A program made the position numbers and the translations under genes. Shown piece after piece: positions 1 through 11,175 of a stretch of DNA of 64,000 bases; position 1 is the first letter of the stretch; the number at the start of each line of letters is the position of its first letter. Source of the stretch: Amycolatopsis suaedae. Its GTDB lineage: Bacteria; Actinomycetota; Actinomycetes; Mycobacteriales; Pseudonocardiaceae. Location of the stretch: the NCBI RefSeq assembly GCF_004214935.1, contig NZ_SFCC01000005.1, forward strand, positions 62,001 to 126,000, in the 5' to 3' direction. Under the pieces are notes generated by a model. It searched no databases. It saw nothing but the letters and a program-made list of their open reading frames with translations, and was not told the DNA's origin.

Positions 1-493
1 CCGGCAGCGCCACCACCTCCACAATGGACAAATCACCCAGCGTCCGGCGCAGTGACCGCCCGGCCGGGTCCGCGGGCAGCGCCGCTCGCAGGGCCGCGGC
101 ACGCCAGACACCGAGCAGCCACTGACGCCTGCCGTCCGCGTCGACCAGCACCGCCCCGTCGGCGGCGGCAGCCGCGGCCCGCAGGCGGTCCACAGTGGAT
201 GCCGTGACCCCGGCGAGGTCGCCCGCCAGCACGGCCAGCTCACCGTCGCCGGGCACGGCGGCGAGCCCCGCGGCCAGCGCCGCCACCGGTCCACCGCCGG
301 GCGGGTCCTCCCGCGCCCAGCGCACCCCGGTGACGCCCGGCCGTGGCGGCCCGACGACCACGACGGGGTCCGCTCCGGCCAGCGCCGCGACCGCCCGGGC
401 GAGCAGGCTCGAGCCGCCCACCTCCAGCAGGGGCTTGTCCTGCCCGCCCAGCCGTCGCGCGGCGCCGCCGGCGAGCACGATTCCGGCGAACAT
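1..493 (-). CDS. mobA: MobA-like molybdenum cofactor nucleotidyltransferase (3' part outside window)
   Basis: The visible 164 residues are the N-terminal part of a nucleotidyltransferase of the MobA type, which transfers GMP to molybdopterin in the cytoplasm. Residues 7-20 read LAGGAARRLGGQDK, close to the family signature LAGGxSxRMGxDK that binds GTP. An AGD stretch near residue 88 fits the metal-binding Asp. The start ATG at 493 overlaps the stop of the upstream monooxygenase gene (TGATG), so the two are co-transcribed. The C-terminus lies beyond position 1. A MobA-like NTP transferase of another specificity cannot be excluded. Confidence 0.8.
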   Translation of the reverse strand, partial: MFAGIVLAGGAARRLGGQDKPLLEVGGSSLLARAVAALAGADPVVVVGPPRPGVTGVRWAREDPPGGGPVAALAAGLAAVPGDGELAVLAGDLAGVTASTVDRLRAAAAAADGAVLVDADGRRQWLLGVWRAAALRAALPADPAGRSLRRTLGDLSIVEVVALP

Positions 494-783
494 CAGTCGA
501 ACGGCCCGCGTACCGACTCGATCGTGTACTTGGCGATGTCGCCCGCCTCGATCGGGACGTCCAGCCGGGGCGCGTTCGCCACCGCCCGCCAGGCGGTCAG
601 CGTCTCCTCGGACTCCCAGCGCTCGTACACGTTGACCCGGTCGTCCTCCAGCGGGTCGGCGGTGATGGCGAGGTCGTGGCAGCCCTCGGCAACCCTGGCG
701 CGCCCCACCATCTCCTGGTGCGCGGCCACGTACTCGTCCCGCCGCTCCGCCGGGACGCGTGCCCAGCCCGCGATGATCAGCAT
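493..783 (-). CDS. antibiotic biosynthesis monooxygenase (ABM) domain protein, about 96 aa
   Basis: A single ABM domain, a small dimeric ferredoxin-like fold used by heme-degrading and quinol monooxygenases. The LIIAGWARVPAERRDEY opening strand-helix and the later VYERWESEETLTAW segment are typical. The ATG at 783 is preferred over an in-frame GTG 27 nt upstream because GAGGAG lies 8 nt before it. It overlaps the mobA-like start by one base. The substrate is unknown; most such proteins act on quinols or are uncharacterised. Confidence 0.8.
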   Translation of the reverse strand: MLIIAGWARVPAERRDEYVAAHQEMVGRARVAEGCHDLAITADPLEDDRVNVYERWESEETLTAWRAVANAPRLDVPIEAGDIAKYTIESVRGPFD

Positions 784-850
784 GGCGTTCTCCTCGGTGT
801 CGGTGACCATTTCACCCCACCGACGAACGGCGACCGGCGAGACGGACAGG

Positions 851-2215
851 TCAGCCGATCAGGCGCGTGGCGTACGGCATGATGCCGCCGTACCGCACCG
901 GGGACACCTTCACCCGCGAGCCGGAGTGCGGTGCCTCGACCATCTGCCCGTTGCCGAGGTACAGCGCGACGTGGTGGATCCGGCCGCCGCGGCCCCAGAA
1001 CAGCATGTCCCCGCGCCGCATCTGCGACAGCGGCACCTTGCGGCCGGCGTTGTACTGGTAGCCGCTGTAGTGCGGCAGGCCCTTCACGCCGGCGAACGCG
1101 TAGATCATCAGCCCGGAGCAGTCGAACCCGATCTTGCGGTAGTCACCGTGCGCGTCGGCCACGCCGCCGTCACGGATCCCCCTGGTCGGGCCGCTCTGGT
1201 TGCCGCCGCCCCAGGCGTAGACCACCCCGAGCTGCGACATCGCCCTGGCGATCACCGCCTCCACCGAGGCCCCGGCGGGCGCCGACGGGCGGTTGGCGGG
1301 ACGGCCCGAGGGACGGCTCGGCGCGCTGTCCCCGCCGCTGGCCTGCGCCTGCGCGGCGGCGCGGCGTGCCGCCTCCTCTTCCTCGGCGGCCTTCTGCGCC
1401 TTCCACTGCTCGTAGCGGGTGCGCTGGCCCTCCAGTCCGCGCACGTGGTTCTGCGCCTCGAACAGGCGCCGTTCGACGGTGGTCTTCTCGGCTTCCAGCC
1501 GCGCCGCGGTCCCGGCCTGGTTCTGCTGCGCCGACACGGCCTCGGCCTGCGCGGTGTCCGCTGTGGACTTGGCAGCGACGGCCTCCGCCTGCCGCTGCTG
1601 GGCGATCTGCAGGCTGCGCCGCGCGGCGGCGTCGGCGTTGGCCTTCTCGGCCTGCGCCCTGCGCATGCCCTCCAGCGCGTTGATCTGCGTTCCGCTGACC
1701 GAGTCCAGCAGCTGCGCCCTGGCCAGCAGGTCCTTGGGGCTGTCGGCACCGATGTAGGCCGACATCGAGCCGATCGTGCTGCCCTGCCGGTAGCTGCCGG
1801 CGATGAACCGGTCCACCCGCGCCTGGGCCTCGGTGATCGCGCGGCCCGCCGCCTCGGACTGGGCACGCGCGGCCTCGGCGTCACGCTCGGCCTGCGCGGC
1901 CGCGTCCTGTGCGGTCTGGAGGTCGACCAGCGCCTTGTTGGCCTCCTCCATCTTGACCTCGACGTCGGCCTGCAGCTCGGTGAGCCGCGCCTCGGCCTGC
2001 GCGAGCTGGTTGGTGAGCGCGCCGACCTCACCGGCTCTGCCGTTGACGGCCGCGCGCCCGGCGTTGATGTCCGCGTCGCTCGGGTTCGGCGGGGGCGGCG
2101 GCACGGCCAGCGCGGCCGGCGCGACACCCATCAGCAGGGTGAAGCCCAGCGCGGTGACCGCCACACGGGCCGCGGCCCGGCGCACGGCGGTCTCACCCGT
2201 CACCGACCACCGCAT
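851..2215 (-). CDS. secreted NlpC/P60 peptidoglycan hydrolase, RipA-like, 454 aa
   Basis: Cell-wall endopeptidase expected to cut peptide stems of peptidoglycan outside the membrane. There is a signal peptide (residues 1-38, ending near PAALAVPP), a long Ala/Glu/Gln-rich coiled coil (about 45-260), a Pro/Ser linker, and a C-terminal NlpC/P60 domain. The catalytic triad is visible: Cys about 366 in FDCSGL, His about 415 in RIHHVAL and His about 430 in EAPHSG. The ATG at 2215 follows GGGAGG by 7-8 nt; an upstream GTG falls inside that ribosome site and is rejected. The architecture matches RipA/RipB and Iap-type actinobacterial hydrolases involved in cell separation. Confidence 0.92.
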   Translation of the reverse strand: MRWSVTGETAVRRAAARVAVTALGFTLLMGVAPAALAVPPPPPNPSDADINAGRAAVNGRAGEVGALTNQLAQAEARLTELQADVEVKMEEANKALVDLQTAQDAAAQAERDAEAARAQSEAAGRAITEAQARVDRFIAGSYRQGSTIGSMSAYIGADSPKDLLARAQLLDSVSGTQINALEGMRRAQAEKANADAAARRSLQIAQQRQAEAVAAKSTADTAQAEAVSAQQNQAGTAARLEAEKTTVERRLFEAQNHVRGLEGQRTRYEQWKAQKAAEEEEAARRAAAQAQASGGDSAPSRPSGRPANRPSAPAGASVEAVIARAMSQLGVVYAWGGGNQSGPTRGIRDGGVADAHGDYRKIGFDCSGLMIYAFAGVKGLPHYSGYQYNAGRKVPLSQMRRGDMLFWGRGGRIHHVALYLGNGQMVEAPHSGSRVKVSPVRYGGIMPYATRLIG

Positions 2216-2237
2216 GAAACCCACCTCCCACTCCCGT

Positions 2238-2303
2238 CACTCGCGCAAACTGTGCCACTTTTGTCACACCTTTACCAGTGATCACTCGCGAAACTGTTTG
2301 CGC
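2238..2303. promoter_or_regulatory. repeat-containing control region between divergent genes
   Basis: The 177-bp gap between the NlpC/P60 gene and the rightward membrane gene must hold both promoters. It contains a near-direct repeat (TCACTCGCGCAAACTGT at about 2238 and TCACTCGCGAAACTGTT at about 2282) and a perfect separated palindrome, GCGCAAAC (2243-2250) with GTTTGCGC (2296-2303). Several GTCAC boxes also occur. This looks like a binding site for a regulator; which one is not known. Confidence 0.45.
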
Positions 2304-2392
2304 ATGAGTCACATTTCCCCGTACCGGGGGACCTTCCGGGCGCGATGACACTGGCAGTAACGTCTGCGCCCGGGGAGACAACAGGAGAGTCC

Positions 2393-2875
2393 ATGTCGAA
2401 CAGCCGCCCGGTCGTGCCGTACCTGTTCGCCGGCCTGGCCGTGTTCGGCCTGGTGGTGGCGGTGATCGGCACGTTCCTGCCGTGGCTGCGGTCCGGGAAC
2501 GTCCGGCGGTCCAGCTACGAGACGGCGGGGCTGGCCGACCAGTTCGGCCTGCTCGACGGCACGGTGGGCGCCACCCTGCTGGGCGGCTGGGTCGCGCTTC
2601 CCGTTCTCGGTGCCGCGTGTGCCGGGCTGTTCGCATTGCGGCTGCTGCGCACCGCGGCCGTATTCACCGTCATTTTCTCGCTTCTGGTGGGAACCGTCGC
2701 GGTGGCGGCGACCGTCAGAGGGGGCGCAGGCAACGGCATCATCGGCGTCGTCTCCACCGGTCCCATGACCAGTACCGTCGGCACCATTCTCGCCTTGGCC
2801 GGCGCGATCGGCGTGGCGTGCACCGCGCGGTTCGCCCGGCGGGGGGCAACGGCAGGAGCAGGAGTGCAACCGTGA
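2393..2875 (+). CDS. four-helix membrane protein, unknown function, 160 aa
   Basis: Small integral membrane protein with about four predicted hydrophobic segments (near residues 10-30, 60-82, 87-110 and 130-150). The loop after the first carries WLRSGNVRRSSYETAGLAD, which probably faces outside. The ATG at 2393 has AGGAGAG 6 nt upstream. Its stop overlaps the GTG of the next gene (GTGA), so the two form an operon and the products may interact. No family was recognised. Confidence 0.75.
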   Translation: MSNSRPVVPYLFAGLAVFGLVVAVIGTFLPWLRSGNVRRSSYETAGLADQFGLLDGTVGATLLGGWVALPVLGAACAGLFALRLLRTAAVFTVIFSLLVGTVAVAATVRGGAGNGIIGVVSTGPMTSTVGTILALAGAIGVACTARFARRGATAGAGVQP

Positions 2876-4251
2876 CGTATCCAGGTCCCGAGGGCCAGTG
2901 GCAGTCCCAGCAGGGGCAGCCCTACCAGCCCCAGCAGGGTTACCAGCCCCAGCAACCGCAGTACGGCTACGACCCGGCCCAGTCCGGCTACTACCAGCAG
3001 CCGTCCGGCGCCTACCCGGTGCAGCAGCCCGAGCCGCCGCGCCGCAGCCGTAAGGGCCTGGTCATCGGCCTGGTCGTCGCGCTGGTCGTGCTGCTCGGCG
3101 GTGGTGGCACCTGGTTCGCGCTGTCGCAGAGCGGCGGCGGAGCCGACACACCACGCGAGGCGGCCATGAACCTCGCGACGTCCATCGGCAACGGTGACGT
3201 CGTCGGGATGCTGAGCACCCTCGCCCCCGCCGAGGCCGCGTTGTTCACCGACCCGGTCGAGGAGGCGGTCGCCGAGCTCAAGCGGCTGCAGATCCTGCAG
3301 CCCAACGCCGACCCGAAGGCACTGTCCGGCGTCCAGATCAAGACCGAGAACCTGACCTTCGACGACGCCGCGGCCCAGCAGGTCAACGACCATCTGACGA
3401 TCACCAAGCTCACCGGCGGCACGATCACCATCAACGCCGACCTCACCAAGGTCCCGTTCGCCAAGGACTTCCTGGACGCCACCATGCGCGGCAGGCAGGA
3501 GCAGAACCAGACCGAGACCATCGACATCGCCGAGCACGTCCGCGAGACCGGCGAGCCCATCCGCATCGCCACCGTGCAGGTGGACGGCAGCTGGTACCCC
3601 AGCATGCTCTACACGATCGCCGACTACGGGCTGCTGGAGGAGAAGAAGCCCTGGCCGGCGCAGGGCATCCCGGCCAACGGCGCCGCCTCGTCCAACGACG
3701 CGGTCAAAGAGCTGGCGCAGGCCGTGCTCGACGCCGACATCCGCCGCGTGATCGAGCTGCTGCCGCCGGACGAGATGGCCGTGCTGCACGACGTCGGCCC
3801 GGCCATCCTGGAGGAGGCCGGCCGTGCCGAGCCGATCGGCGGGAAGATCCTGGACCTGACCACGACGAGCAGCTCGGTCAGCGGCGGCACCCGGGCCACG
3901 CTCGCCTCGCTCGAGGTGGAGTCCCCCGACGGCGACCGGTTCTCCATCCGCAAGGACGGCGACTGCTACTCGGCTACGGCCCAGGGCCGCACCGAGCGGA
4001 TCTGTGCCGACCAGCTGCCCGCTCTGTTCGAGCAGAACGCGGGCCGGCGCGGCATCCTGCCGCCCGAGGTCGTGCAGGTGGTGCAGAGCCTGGCCACCGG
4101 CGTGTTCAAGCAGGGCATCGGCGTCATCACCACCGAGGTGGAGGGCAAGCACTACGTCAGCCCGATCCGCAGCCTCACCGAGCAGGGCATGACCGTGCTG
4201 CGCAGCCTCAAGCCCGAGGACATCAAGGCACTGATGAACCTGGCGAGGTAA
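2872..4251 (+). CDS. Gln/Pro-rich single-pass membrane protein with extracytoplasmic domain, 459 aa
   Basis: The N-terminus (residues 1-60) is a low-complexity QQGYQPQQPQYGY-type tail as found in many actinobacterial membrane proteins. One transmembrane helix follows (LVIGLVVALVVLLGGGG, about 65-82), then about 370 residues outside the membrane. The outer part has the feel of two related alpha/beta modules; the pattern of a helix ending in LLPPDEMAVL echoes an earlier STLAPAEAALF, suggesting an internal duplication. No enzyme motif is visible. It starts with GTG at 2872, overlapping the stop of the upstream membrane gene by 4 nt. Confidence 0.78.
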   Translation: MTYPGPEGQWQSQQGQPYQPQQGYQPQQPQYGYDPAQSGYYQQPSGAYPVQQPEPPRRSRKGLVIGLVVALVVLLGGGGTWFALSQSGGGADTPREAAMNLATSIGNGDVVGMLSTLAPAEAALFTDPVEEAVAELKRLQILQPNADPKALSGVQIKTENLTFDDAAAQQVNDHLTITKLTGGTITINADLTKVPFAKDFLDATMRGRQEQNQTETIDIAEHVRETGEPIRIATVQVDGSWYPSMLYTIADYGLLEEKKPWPAQGIPANGAASSNDAVKELAQAVLDADIRRVIELLPPDEMAVLHDVGPAILEEAGRAEPIGGKILDLTTTSSSVSGGTRATLASLEVESPDGDRFSIRKDGDCYSATAQGRTERICADQLPALFEQNAGRRGILPPEVVQVVQSLATGVFKQGIGVITTEVEGKHYVSPIRSLTEQGMTVLRSLKPEDIKALMNLAR

Positions 4252-4277
4252 GCCACCCGCCTCCCGCGGGCCGCACG

Positions 4278-4332
4278 GCACGTGAAGGCCACCTTCGTTA
4301 CGTGAGACGTGGTGAAGGTGGCCTTCACGTGC
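4278..4332. repeat. GTGAAGGCCACCTTCAC hairpin repeat, full copy (type A)
   Basis: The perfect 19-bp arms GCACGTGAAGGCCACCTTC and GAAGGTGGCCTTCACGTGC flank a 17-nt loop containing GTGAGACGTGG. It lies 27 nt after the stop of the membrane gene and no T-run follows, so it is not a canonical intrinsic terminator, though it could end transcription or stabilise the 3' end. Same family as the copies at 7379, 26882, 35781 and 55045. Confidence 0.9.
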
Positions 4333-4390
4333 TTGTGGGTACCGGCGCCGCCGACACGCCGGAGACGGCCGAGGTTGAAACCTAAAAAGG

Positions 4391-4403
4391 ACAGGCGTAC
4401 TGT
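4391..4403. promoter_or_regulatory. candidate AcnR-type operator upstream of acnA
   Basis: ACAGGCGTACTGT forms an imperfect palindrome with ACAG/CTGT ends and a GTACTG half site, about 150 nt before the aconitase start. Corynebacterial AcnR is known to bind CAGNACnnncGTACTG-type sites in front of acn. An AcnR-like regulator is encoded at 19121. The match is short and half of it is weak, so this is a suggestion only. Confidence 0.35.
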
Positions 4404-4510
4404 TTGGGGTGCGAGCACTGGCGCTCCCCCGTCCGCAGGGGGCCGGTGCCGGTACGAAAGACTCGGCCGTGGTTGACCCGAACAACCGCACGCCCGAACA
4501 ACCGAACTGA

Positions 4511-7366
<2,856 letters not shown>

Positions 7367-7378
7367 CGACGGCGCGAA

Positions 7379-7433
7379 GCACGTGAAGGCCACCTTCAGC
7401 ACGTCTGACGTGGTGAAGGTGGCCTTCACGTGC
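7379..7433. repeat. GTGAAGGCCACCTTCAC hairpin repeat, full copy (type A)
   Basis: Perfect 20-bp arms with a GCACGTCTGACGTGG centre. It starts 12 nt after the aconitase stop and ends 17 nt before the GTG of the TauE-type exporter, so it separates the two genes and is likely part of the aconitase 3' end. Confidence 0.9.
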
Positions 7434-7450
7434 CCGGAACGGAGGGCGAC

Positions 7451-8167
7451 GTGACGACGGGGCTGCTCGTCGCGGGGCTGGTGGTGCTGGTCGGCGCACT
7501 GGTGCAGGGCGCCGTCGGCTACGGGATGAACCTGATCGCCGCCCCGCTGCTCACCCTGCTCGACCCGGCGCTCGTGCCCACGCCGCTGCTGCTCATCGCC
7601 AGCACCCACGCCGTGCTGGCCGTGCTGCGGGAACGGGGTTCGACCGACTGGCCGGGCGTCGGCTGGGTGATGGTCGGGCGGCTGCCCGGCACCGCGCTGG
7701 GCGTGCTGGCGGTGGCGACGCTGCCGCACGGGCCGTTCGGCGCGGTGGTCGGGGTCGCGGTGCTGGTCTGCGTGCTGCTGTCGGTCACCAGCTGGCACCC
7801 GCGCCCGGTCGCCGGCCCGCTCGTCGTCGCCGGGGTCGCCGCGGGCGCACTGGGCACGGCGGTCTCGATCGGCGGGCCGCCGGTCGCGCTGCTGTACCAG
7901 CACTCCGAGGGTGCCCGCATCCGCGCGACGCTGGCCGCGGTGTTCGCGCTCGGGTCCACCATGTCGGTGATCGGACTGGTCATCGCGGGCCAGGTCACCG
8001 TGGCGCACCTGATCGCCGCGGCGTGGCTGGTGCCGTTCCTGGTGGCCGGGTTCGCGCTGTCGTCGCGCGCGCGGCGGATCCTCGACGCCGGCCGGATGCG
8101 CACGGCGGTACTGACGGTCGCCGTGGCCAGCTCGATCGCGCTCATCGTGCGGTCGGCGCTCGGCTAA
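7451..8167 (+). CDS. TauE/SafE-type sulfite/sulfonate exporter (TSUP family), 238 aa
   Basis: Integral membrane protein of the TSUP family, which exports sulfite, sulfonates or related organic anions. Seven or eight hydrophobic helices are visible, including the conserved N-terminal GALVQGAVGYGMNLIAAP and the mirrored mid-protein GTAVSIGGPPVALLYQ, the two half-repeats that define the family. GTG 7451 has GGAGG 6 nt upstream; an ATG at 7430 lies inside the hairpin repeat and is rejected. No neighbour indicates the substrate. Confidence 0.85.
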   Translation: MTTGLLVAGLVVLVGALVQGAVGYGMNLIAAPLLTLLDPALVPTPLLLIASTHAVLAVLRERGSTDWPGVGWVMVGRLPGTALGVLAVATLPHGPFGAVVGVAVLVCVLLSVTSWHPRPVAGPLVVAGVAAGALGTAVSIGGPPVALLYQHSEGARIRATLAAVFALGSTMSVIGLVIAGQVTVAHLIAAAWLVPFLVAGFALSSRARRILDAGRMRTAVLTVAVASSIALIVRSALG

Positions 8168-8176
8168 CCTGGACCG

Positions 8177-8791
8177 ATGCGACGGCGGTCCTGGACGTCC
8201 CTGCTGCCCTACCTGATCGCCCTGGTGGTCGTCGGCACGCCGAGTGCGATCCTGATCGCGCGGTACGGTGACTTCTCCTCCTCGGACGCCCCGCCGGACA
8301 CGCCCTGCCCGCCGCACGGCACCGGCGACGCCGTGCCCGGCTCGGCGCTGGCGGCGACGGCGGCACCGTACGCCGGGCCCGCCCCGCATCCGATCGCCGT
8401 CTACACGGTGGACTACCTCGCGACCAGGTCGGCCATACCGCTCCCACCCGGGTGGGAGCCCGCGAGCGGGCGTCCCGCCCAGCTCGTCGCCTGCCAGTAC
8501 CCAGGGACCACGGGTGGCCCGATCGGCACGAGCTGCTCGTTCACCTCCGGCGACGGACAGGTGACGCTACCCATGCACCACCAGACCTACCGCTTCCGGG
8601 TGTACGAGGCGAAGACGGCCGAACCGGTGACCGAGCTGGAGGTGCCCGGCACGAGCACCACCTGCCCGCACCAGCAGTGGGTGACCTACCGCGACGGCAA
8701 GCCCGACCCCGGCAGTGTCGTGGCCGGGCTCGACGCCGAGCGGGTCGTGCGGGCGCTGCGCCCGGTCGTGGAGGCCACCTTCAGCACGTGA
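8177..8791 (+). CDS. exported or membrane-anchored protein, DUF2020-like, 204 aa
   Basis: An N-terminal hydrophobic segment (SLLPYLIALVVVGTPSAIL, residues 8-26) is followed by an extracytoplasmic domain with four Cys residues (near 43, 103, 118 and 163). It resembles the DUF2020 secreted proteins of actinobacteria, function unknown. The ATG at 8177 lies 9 nt after the exporter stop. The last six sense codons (EATFST) and the stop are supplied by a hairpin repeat, so the C-terminus appears to have been set by repeat insertion. Confidence 0.75.
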   Translation: MRRRSWTSLLPYLIALVVVGTPSAILIARYGDFSSSDAPPDTPCPPHGTGDAVPGSALAATAAPYAGPAPHPIAVYTVDYLATRSAIPLPPGWEPASGRPAQLVACQYPGTTGGPIGTSCSFTSGDGQVTLPMHHQTYRFRVYEAKTAEPVTELEVPGTSTTCPHQQWVTYRDGKPDPGSVVAGLDAERVVRALRPVVEATFST

Positions 8792-8809
8792 ACCGTGCTG
8801 AAGGTGGCC
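8773..8809. repeat. short hairpin repeat overlapping a stop codon (type A core)
   Basis: GGCCACCTTCAGCACG (8773-8788) pairs perfectly with CGTGCTGAAGGTGGCC (8794-8809) across a 5-nt loop that carries the TGA stop of the upstream gene. It is a shortened member of the GTGAAGGCCACCTTCAC family lacking the outer CACGTGAA ends. Confidence 0.85.
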
Positions 8810-8820
8810 GTACCCGTGAC

Positions 8821-8987
8821 TAGGCCGCGTTTCACAAGTCACGTTCGCGGTCTTCGCGCCCAGGCGGCCCCTGGACGGCACGGGCGGATGCGCCCGAGTA
8901 CGGCCCAGTACGAGGGCGATCCGCCCGCACCGCCAGGAACCACCTGGATCACGAAGCCCATCGAACAGACTTATGAAACACGGCCTA
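8821..8987. repeat. 167-bp segment bounded by 20-bp inverted repeats between convergent genes
   Basis: TAGGCCGCGTTTCACAAGTC at 8821-8840 matches the reverse complement of 8968-8987 at 18 of 20 positions. The right end includes the TAG stop of the leftward hydrolase gene. An inner pair GGGCGGAT/ATCCGCCC lets the whole segment fold into one long hairpin. It could be a bidirectional terminator for the two convergent genes or a small non-coding MITE-like insertion. No coding potential is seen. Confidence 0.55.
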
Positions 8988-10613
8988 GGCGGGTGAGCCG
9001 AACGGCGCCGCGTCCGGCTTGTACACCTGGCCCGGCGCCGGCGCCGTCAGGTTGATCAGGTACGCGGCGGTCAGGTCGTCGACCGGCTTGGAGTCACCCA
9101 GGATGCAGTGACCGTGGGCGTCCACCGACACCAGGCGGGCGTTGCCAAGCTGGCTGGCCATGCGGCGGGAGAACTCGTACTGCGTGGCCGGGTCGTAGTA
9201 GTTGCCGATCACGATGACCGGGTTCTCCGTCTCGGCGTTCCACGGGCCGCGGTAGACGTCCTCCTTGCCCGGCCACACCGGGCAGGCGGCGGCGTCGGAG
9301 AACGCCTGGCTGCGGCCGAACGTCGGCGACTCCCGCTCCCACTGCGCGGCGATCGCGGGCAGCCGCTCCTGCCGGTGCCGGAACAGCTTGTCCGAGCAGT
9401 TCACTGCGAAGTACGAGTCGTCGGAGGTGTACGGCGTGTCCGGCTCGACGTCGTAGCGCTGGAACCGTGTCTGTCCGCTGAGGACGGACACGTCGGCGGC
9501 GGCCACCTTCGACTTCGCCGCGGGCGCGGACGACGGGTGCAGGACCTCGTAGAGTTCCTGCAGCTGCTCGGCCAGCGACGGGAAGCCGGCCGGGTTGTAC
9601 AGCGTCCTGGACACCCCACCGGTGAAGCTGTGGATGGTGACCGATCCGCCGCCGGGCAGGGTGATCGGCTGCTTGCGCAGGTGGTCACGCAGCTCGTCGA
9701 ACTTCTGCCGCGGCTGCCCGGGGCTGAACGCGCACCGGGGGCCGGCCGCCGTGCACTCGGTGAGGAACCCGGTCAGCGACGTCTCGAAGCCGCGGGCCCG
9801 CTCGCGGTCGTACTGCAGGCCGTCCCGCGTGCGCAGTTCGGGGTCGACGTTGCCGTCGAGCACCAGCGCCCGCGCGTTGCGCGGGAACATGTTGGCGTAG
9901 GTCGAGCCGATCAGCGTGCCGTAGGAGAAGCCGACGAAGTTCAGCTTCGCGTCACCGGCCGCGGCGCGCAGCACGTCCAGGTCACGCACCACGTCCTTGG
10001 TGGACATGTGGTTCAGCAGCGTGCCCGCGTTGCGCTTGCAGAAGTCGCCGTAGTCGCGGAACGCGGTCAGCGAGTCGGAGATCTCGGTGCGCGACAGCGG
10101 CACGTTGACCTGCCTGGCGAACACCTCGTCGTAGTCCTCGGCGGTGGTGAAGCAGCGCAGCGGGTTGCTGCGGCCGACCCCGCGCGGGTCGAACCCGATG
10201 ATGTCGAACCGGTCGAGGACGTCGGCGTTGAAGATGTTGTGCGCGCCGACCGGCATCGTGTAGCCCGAGCCGCCGGGGCCGCCGGGGTTGAGGAACAGCG
10301 AGCCGATCTTCGTGTCCGGCTTGGCCGCGGCACGGCGCAGCAGCGCGATGTCGATCGTGCCCAGCGCGGCGTTGTCGTGGTCGATCGGCACCCGGTAGTA
10401 GGCGCAGCTGTACTGCTTGGCCTGCTCCGGCGGCAGGCTCGGCGGCAGCGTGCCCTGCGGGCAGGCGTTCCATTTGATCGGCGTCGTGGCCGCCACGTCG
10501 GCGGCCCGTACCGCGGGCTCGGCCGCGGCGGTCCCCACCGTGGCTGGCAGCCCCACCACGGCCAGCGCGGCCGTCAGCGCGCCGACCGCCGCCCTACGTT
10601 TGGTCTTCAACAC
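8985..10613 (-). CDS. secreted alpha/beta hydrolase, tripeptidyl aminopeptidase (SlpD/SlpE/TAP) type, 542 aa
   Basis: Extracellular serine peptidase that removes tripeptides from protein N-termini in Streptomyces relatives. It has a signal peptide (residues 1-32, ending TAAAEPAV), an alpha/beta hydrolase fold with the oxyanion segment NPGGPGGSGY, nucleophile Ser in GFSYGT, acid in the C-terminal TAP domain and the catalytic His in DAHGHCI near the end. GTG 10613 has AAGGGG 7 nt upstream; a TTG one codon later is the alternative. It is monocistronic and convergent with the DUF2020-like gene. Confidence 0.92.
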   Translation of the reverse strand: MLKTKRRAAVGALTAALAVVGLPATVGTAAAEPAVRAADVAATTPIKWNACPQGTLPPSLPPEQAKQYSCAYYRVPIDHDNAALGTIDIALLRRAAAKPDTKIGSLFLNPGGPGGSGYTMPVGAHNIFNADVLDRFDIIGFDPRGVGRSNPLRCFTTAEDYDEVFARQVNVPLSRTEISDSLTAFRDYGDFCKRNAGTLLNHMSTKDVVRDLDVLRAAAGDAKLNFVGFSYGTLIGSTYANMFPRNARALVLDGNVDPELRTRDGLQYDRERARGFETSLTGFLTECTAAGPRCAFSPGQPRQKFDELRDHLRKQPITLPGGGSVTIHSFTGGVSRTLYNPAGFPSLAEQLQELYEVLHPSSAPAAKSKVAAADVSVLSGQTRFQRYDVEPDTPYTSDDSYFAVNCSDKLFRHRQERLPAIAAQWERESPTFGRSQAFSDAAACPVWPGKEDVYRGPWNAETENPVIVIGNYYDPATQYEFSRRMASQLGNARLVSVDAHGHCILGDSKPVDDLTAAYLINLTAPAPGQVYKPDAAPFGSPA

Positions 10614-10695
10614 AGAGGATCCCCTTTCTGCCTCAGCGTGCCGAAGACTTCCACAGCGTGTCCGGCCGGTGACCCGCCGAAAGGATGGGTTAACA

Positions 10696-11175
10696 CTATT
10701 CGGGGTACCGTCCGGTGAGGACAAAGATTGGCAGGCGCCGTCCGGCGAGCCGCCGCTCCATGGCGTAGCCCGGCCAGAACCGCACGAGCCGGGGCCACCA
10801 CGCGTCGTACTCCTCCCCGGTGACCTCGCGGGCCAGCACCGGGACCGCCCTGCCACGCAGCAGCACCGTCGCCTCCGGGCAGGCCCGCAGGTTGTGCGCC
10901 CAGCCCGGGTCGTTCGGTTTGCCCCAGTTCGACGCGACCAGCACGTAGTCCTCGCCGTCGGGGCAGTACAGCAGGTTGCTGGCGCGGCGCAGGCCGCTGC
11001 GCCGCCCGGTGGTCTCCAGCCGCAGCGACGGCAGGCCGGCGAGGTCGAGCAGGGCGAGCCTGCCCCGGGTGACGCGGTGCAGCCAGTGGTCGACAGCCGG
11101 CACCCAGGGCGCGATCCGCATCAGCCACGGCCGGGTGCCCAGTGCCCTGGCGACCGGGGCCAGCGGGCTACGCAC
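10696..11175 (-). CDS. deazaflavin (F420)-dependent nitroreductase family protein (DUF385), 159 aa
   Basis: Small split-barrel protein of the Ddn/DUF385 family. LETTGRRSGLRRASNLLYC in the middle and the WAHNLRACPEATVLLRGR segment are the family landmarks for cofactor binding. It starts with GTG at 11175, 8 nt inside the end of egtD, so it is the last gene of the ergothioneine operon. The position where egtE usually stands is occupied by this gene. A redox role related to ergothioneine is inference only. Confidence 0.87.
   Translation of the reverse strand: MRSPLAPVARALGTRPWLMRIAPWVPAVDHWLHRVTRGRLALLDLAGLPSLRLETTGRRSGLRRASNLLYCPDGEDYVLVASNWGKPNDPGWAHNLRACPEATVLLRGRAVPVLAREVTGEEYDAWWPRLVRFWPGYAMERRLAGRRLPIFVLTGRYPE

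Noticed and set aside
2243..2303. A GlxR/Crp site (TGTG...CACA) upstream of the NlpC gene
   Set aside because: TGTG and CACA are 10 nt apart instead of 8, so it does not fit the consensus.
7430..7450. ATG start for the TauE-type exporter at 7430
   Set aside because: It lies within the hairpin repeat and has no ribosome site; GTG 7451 has a clear one.
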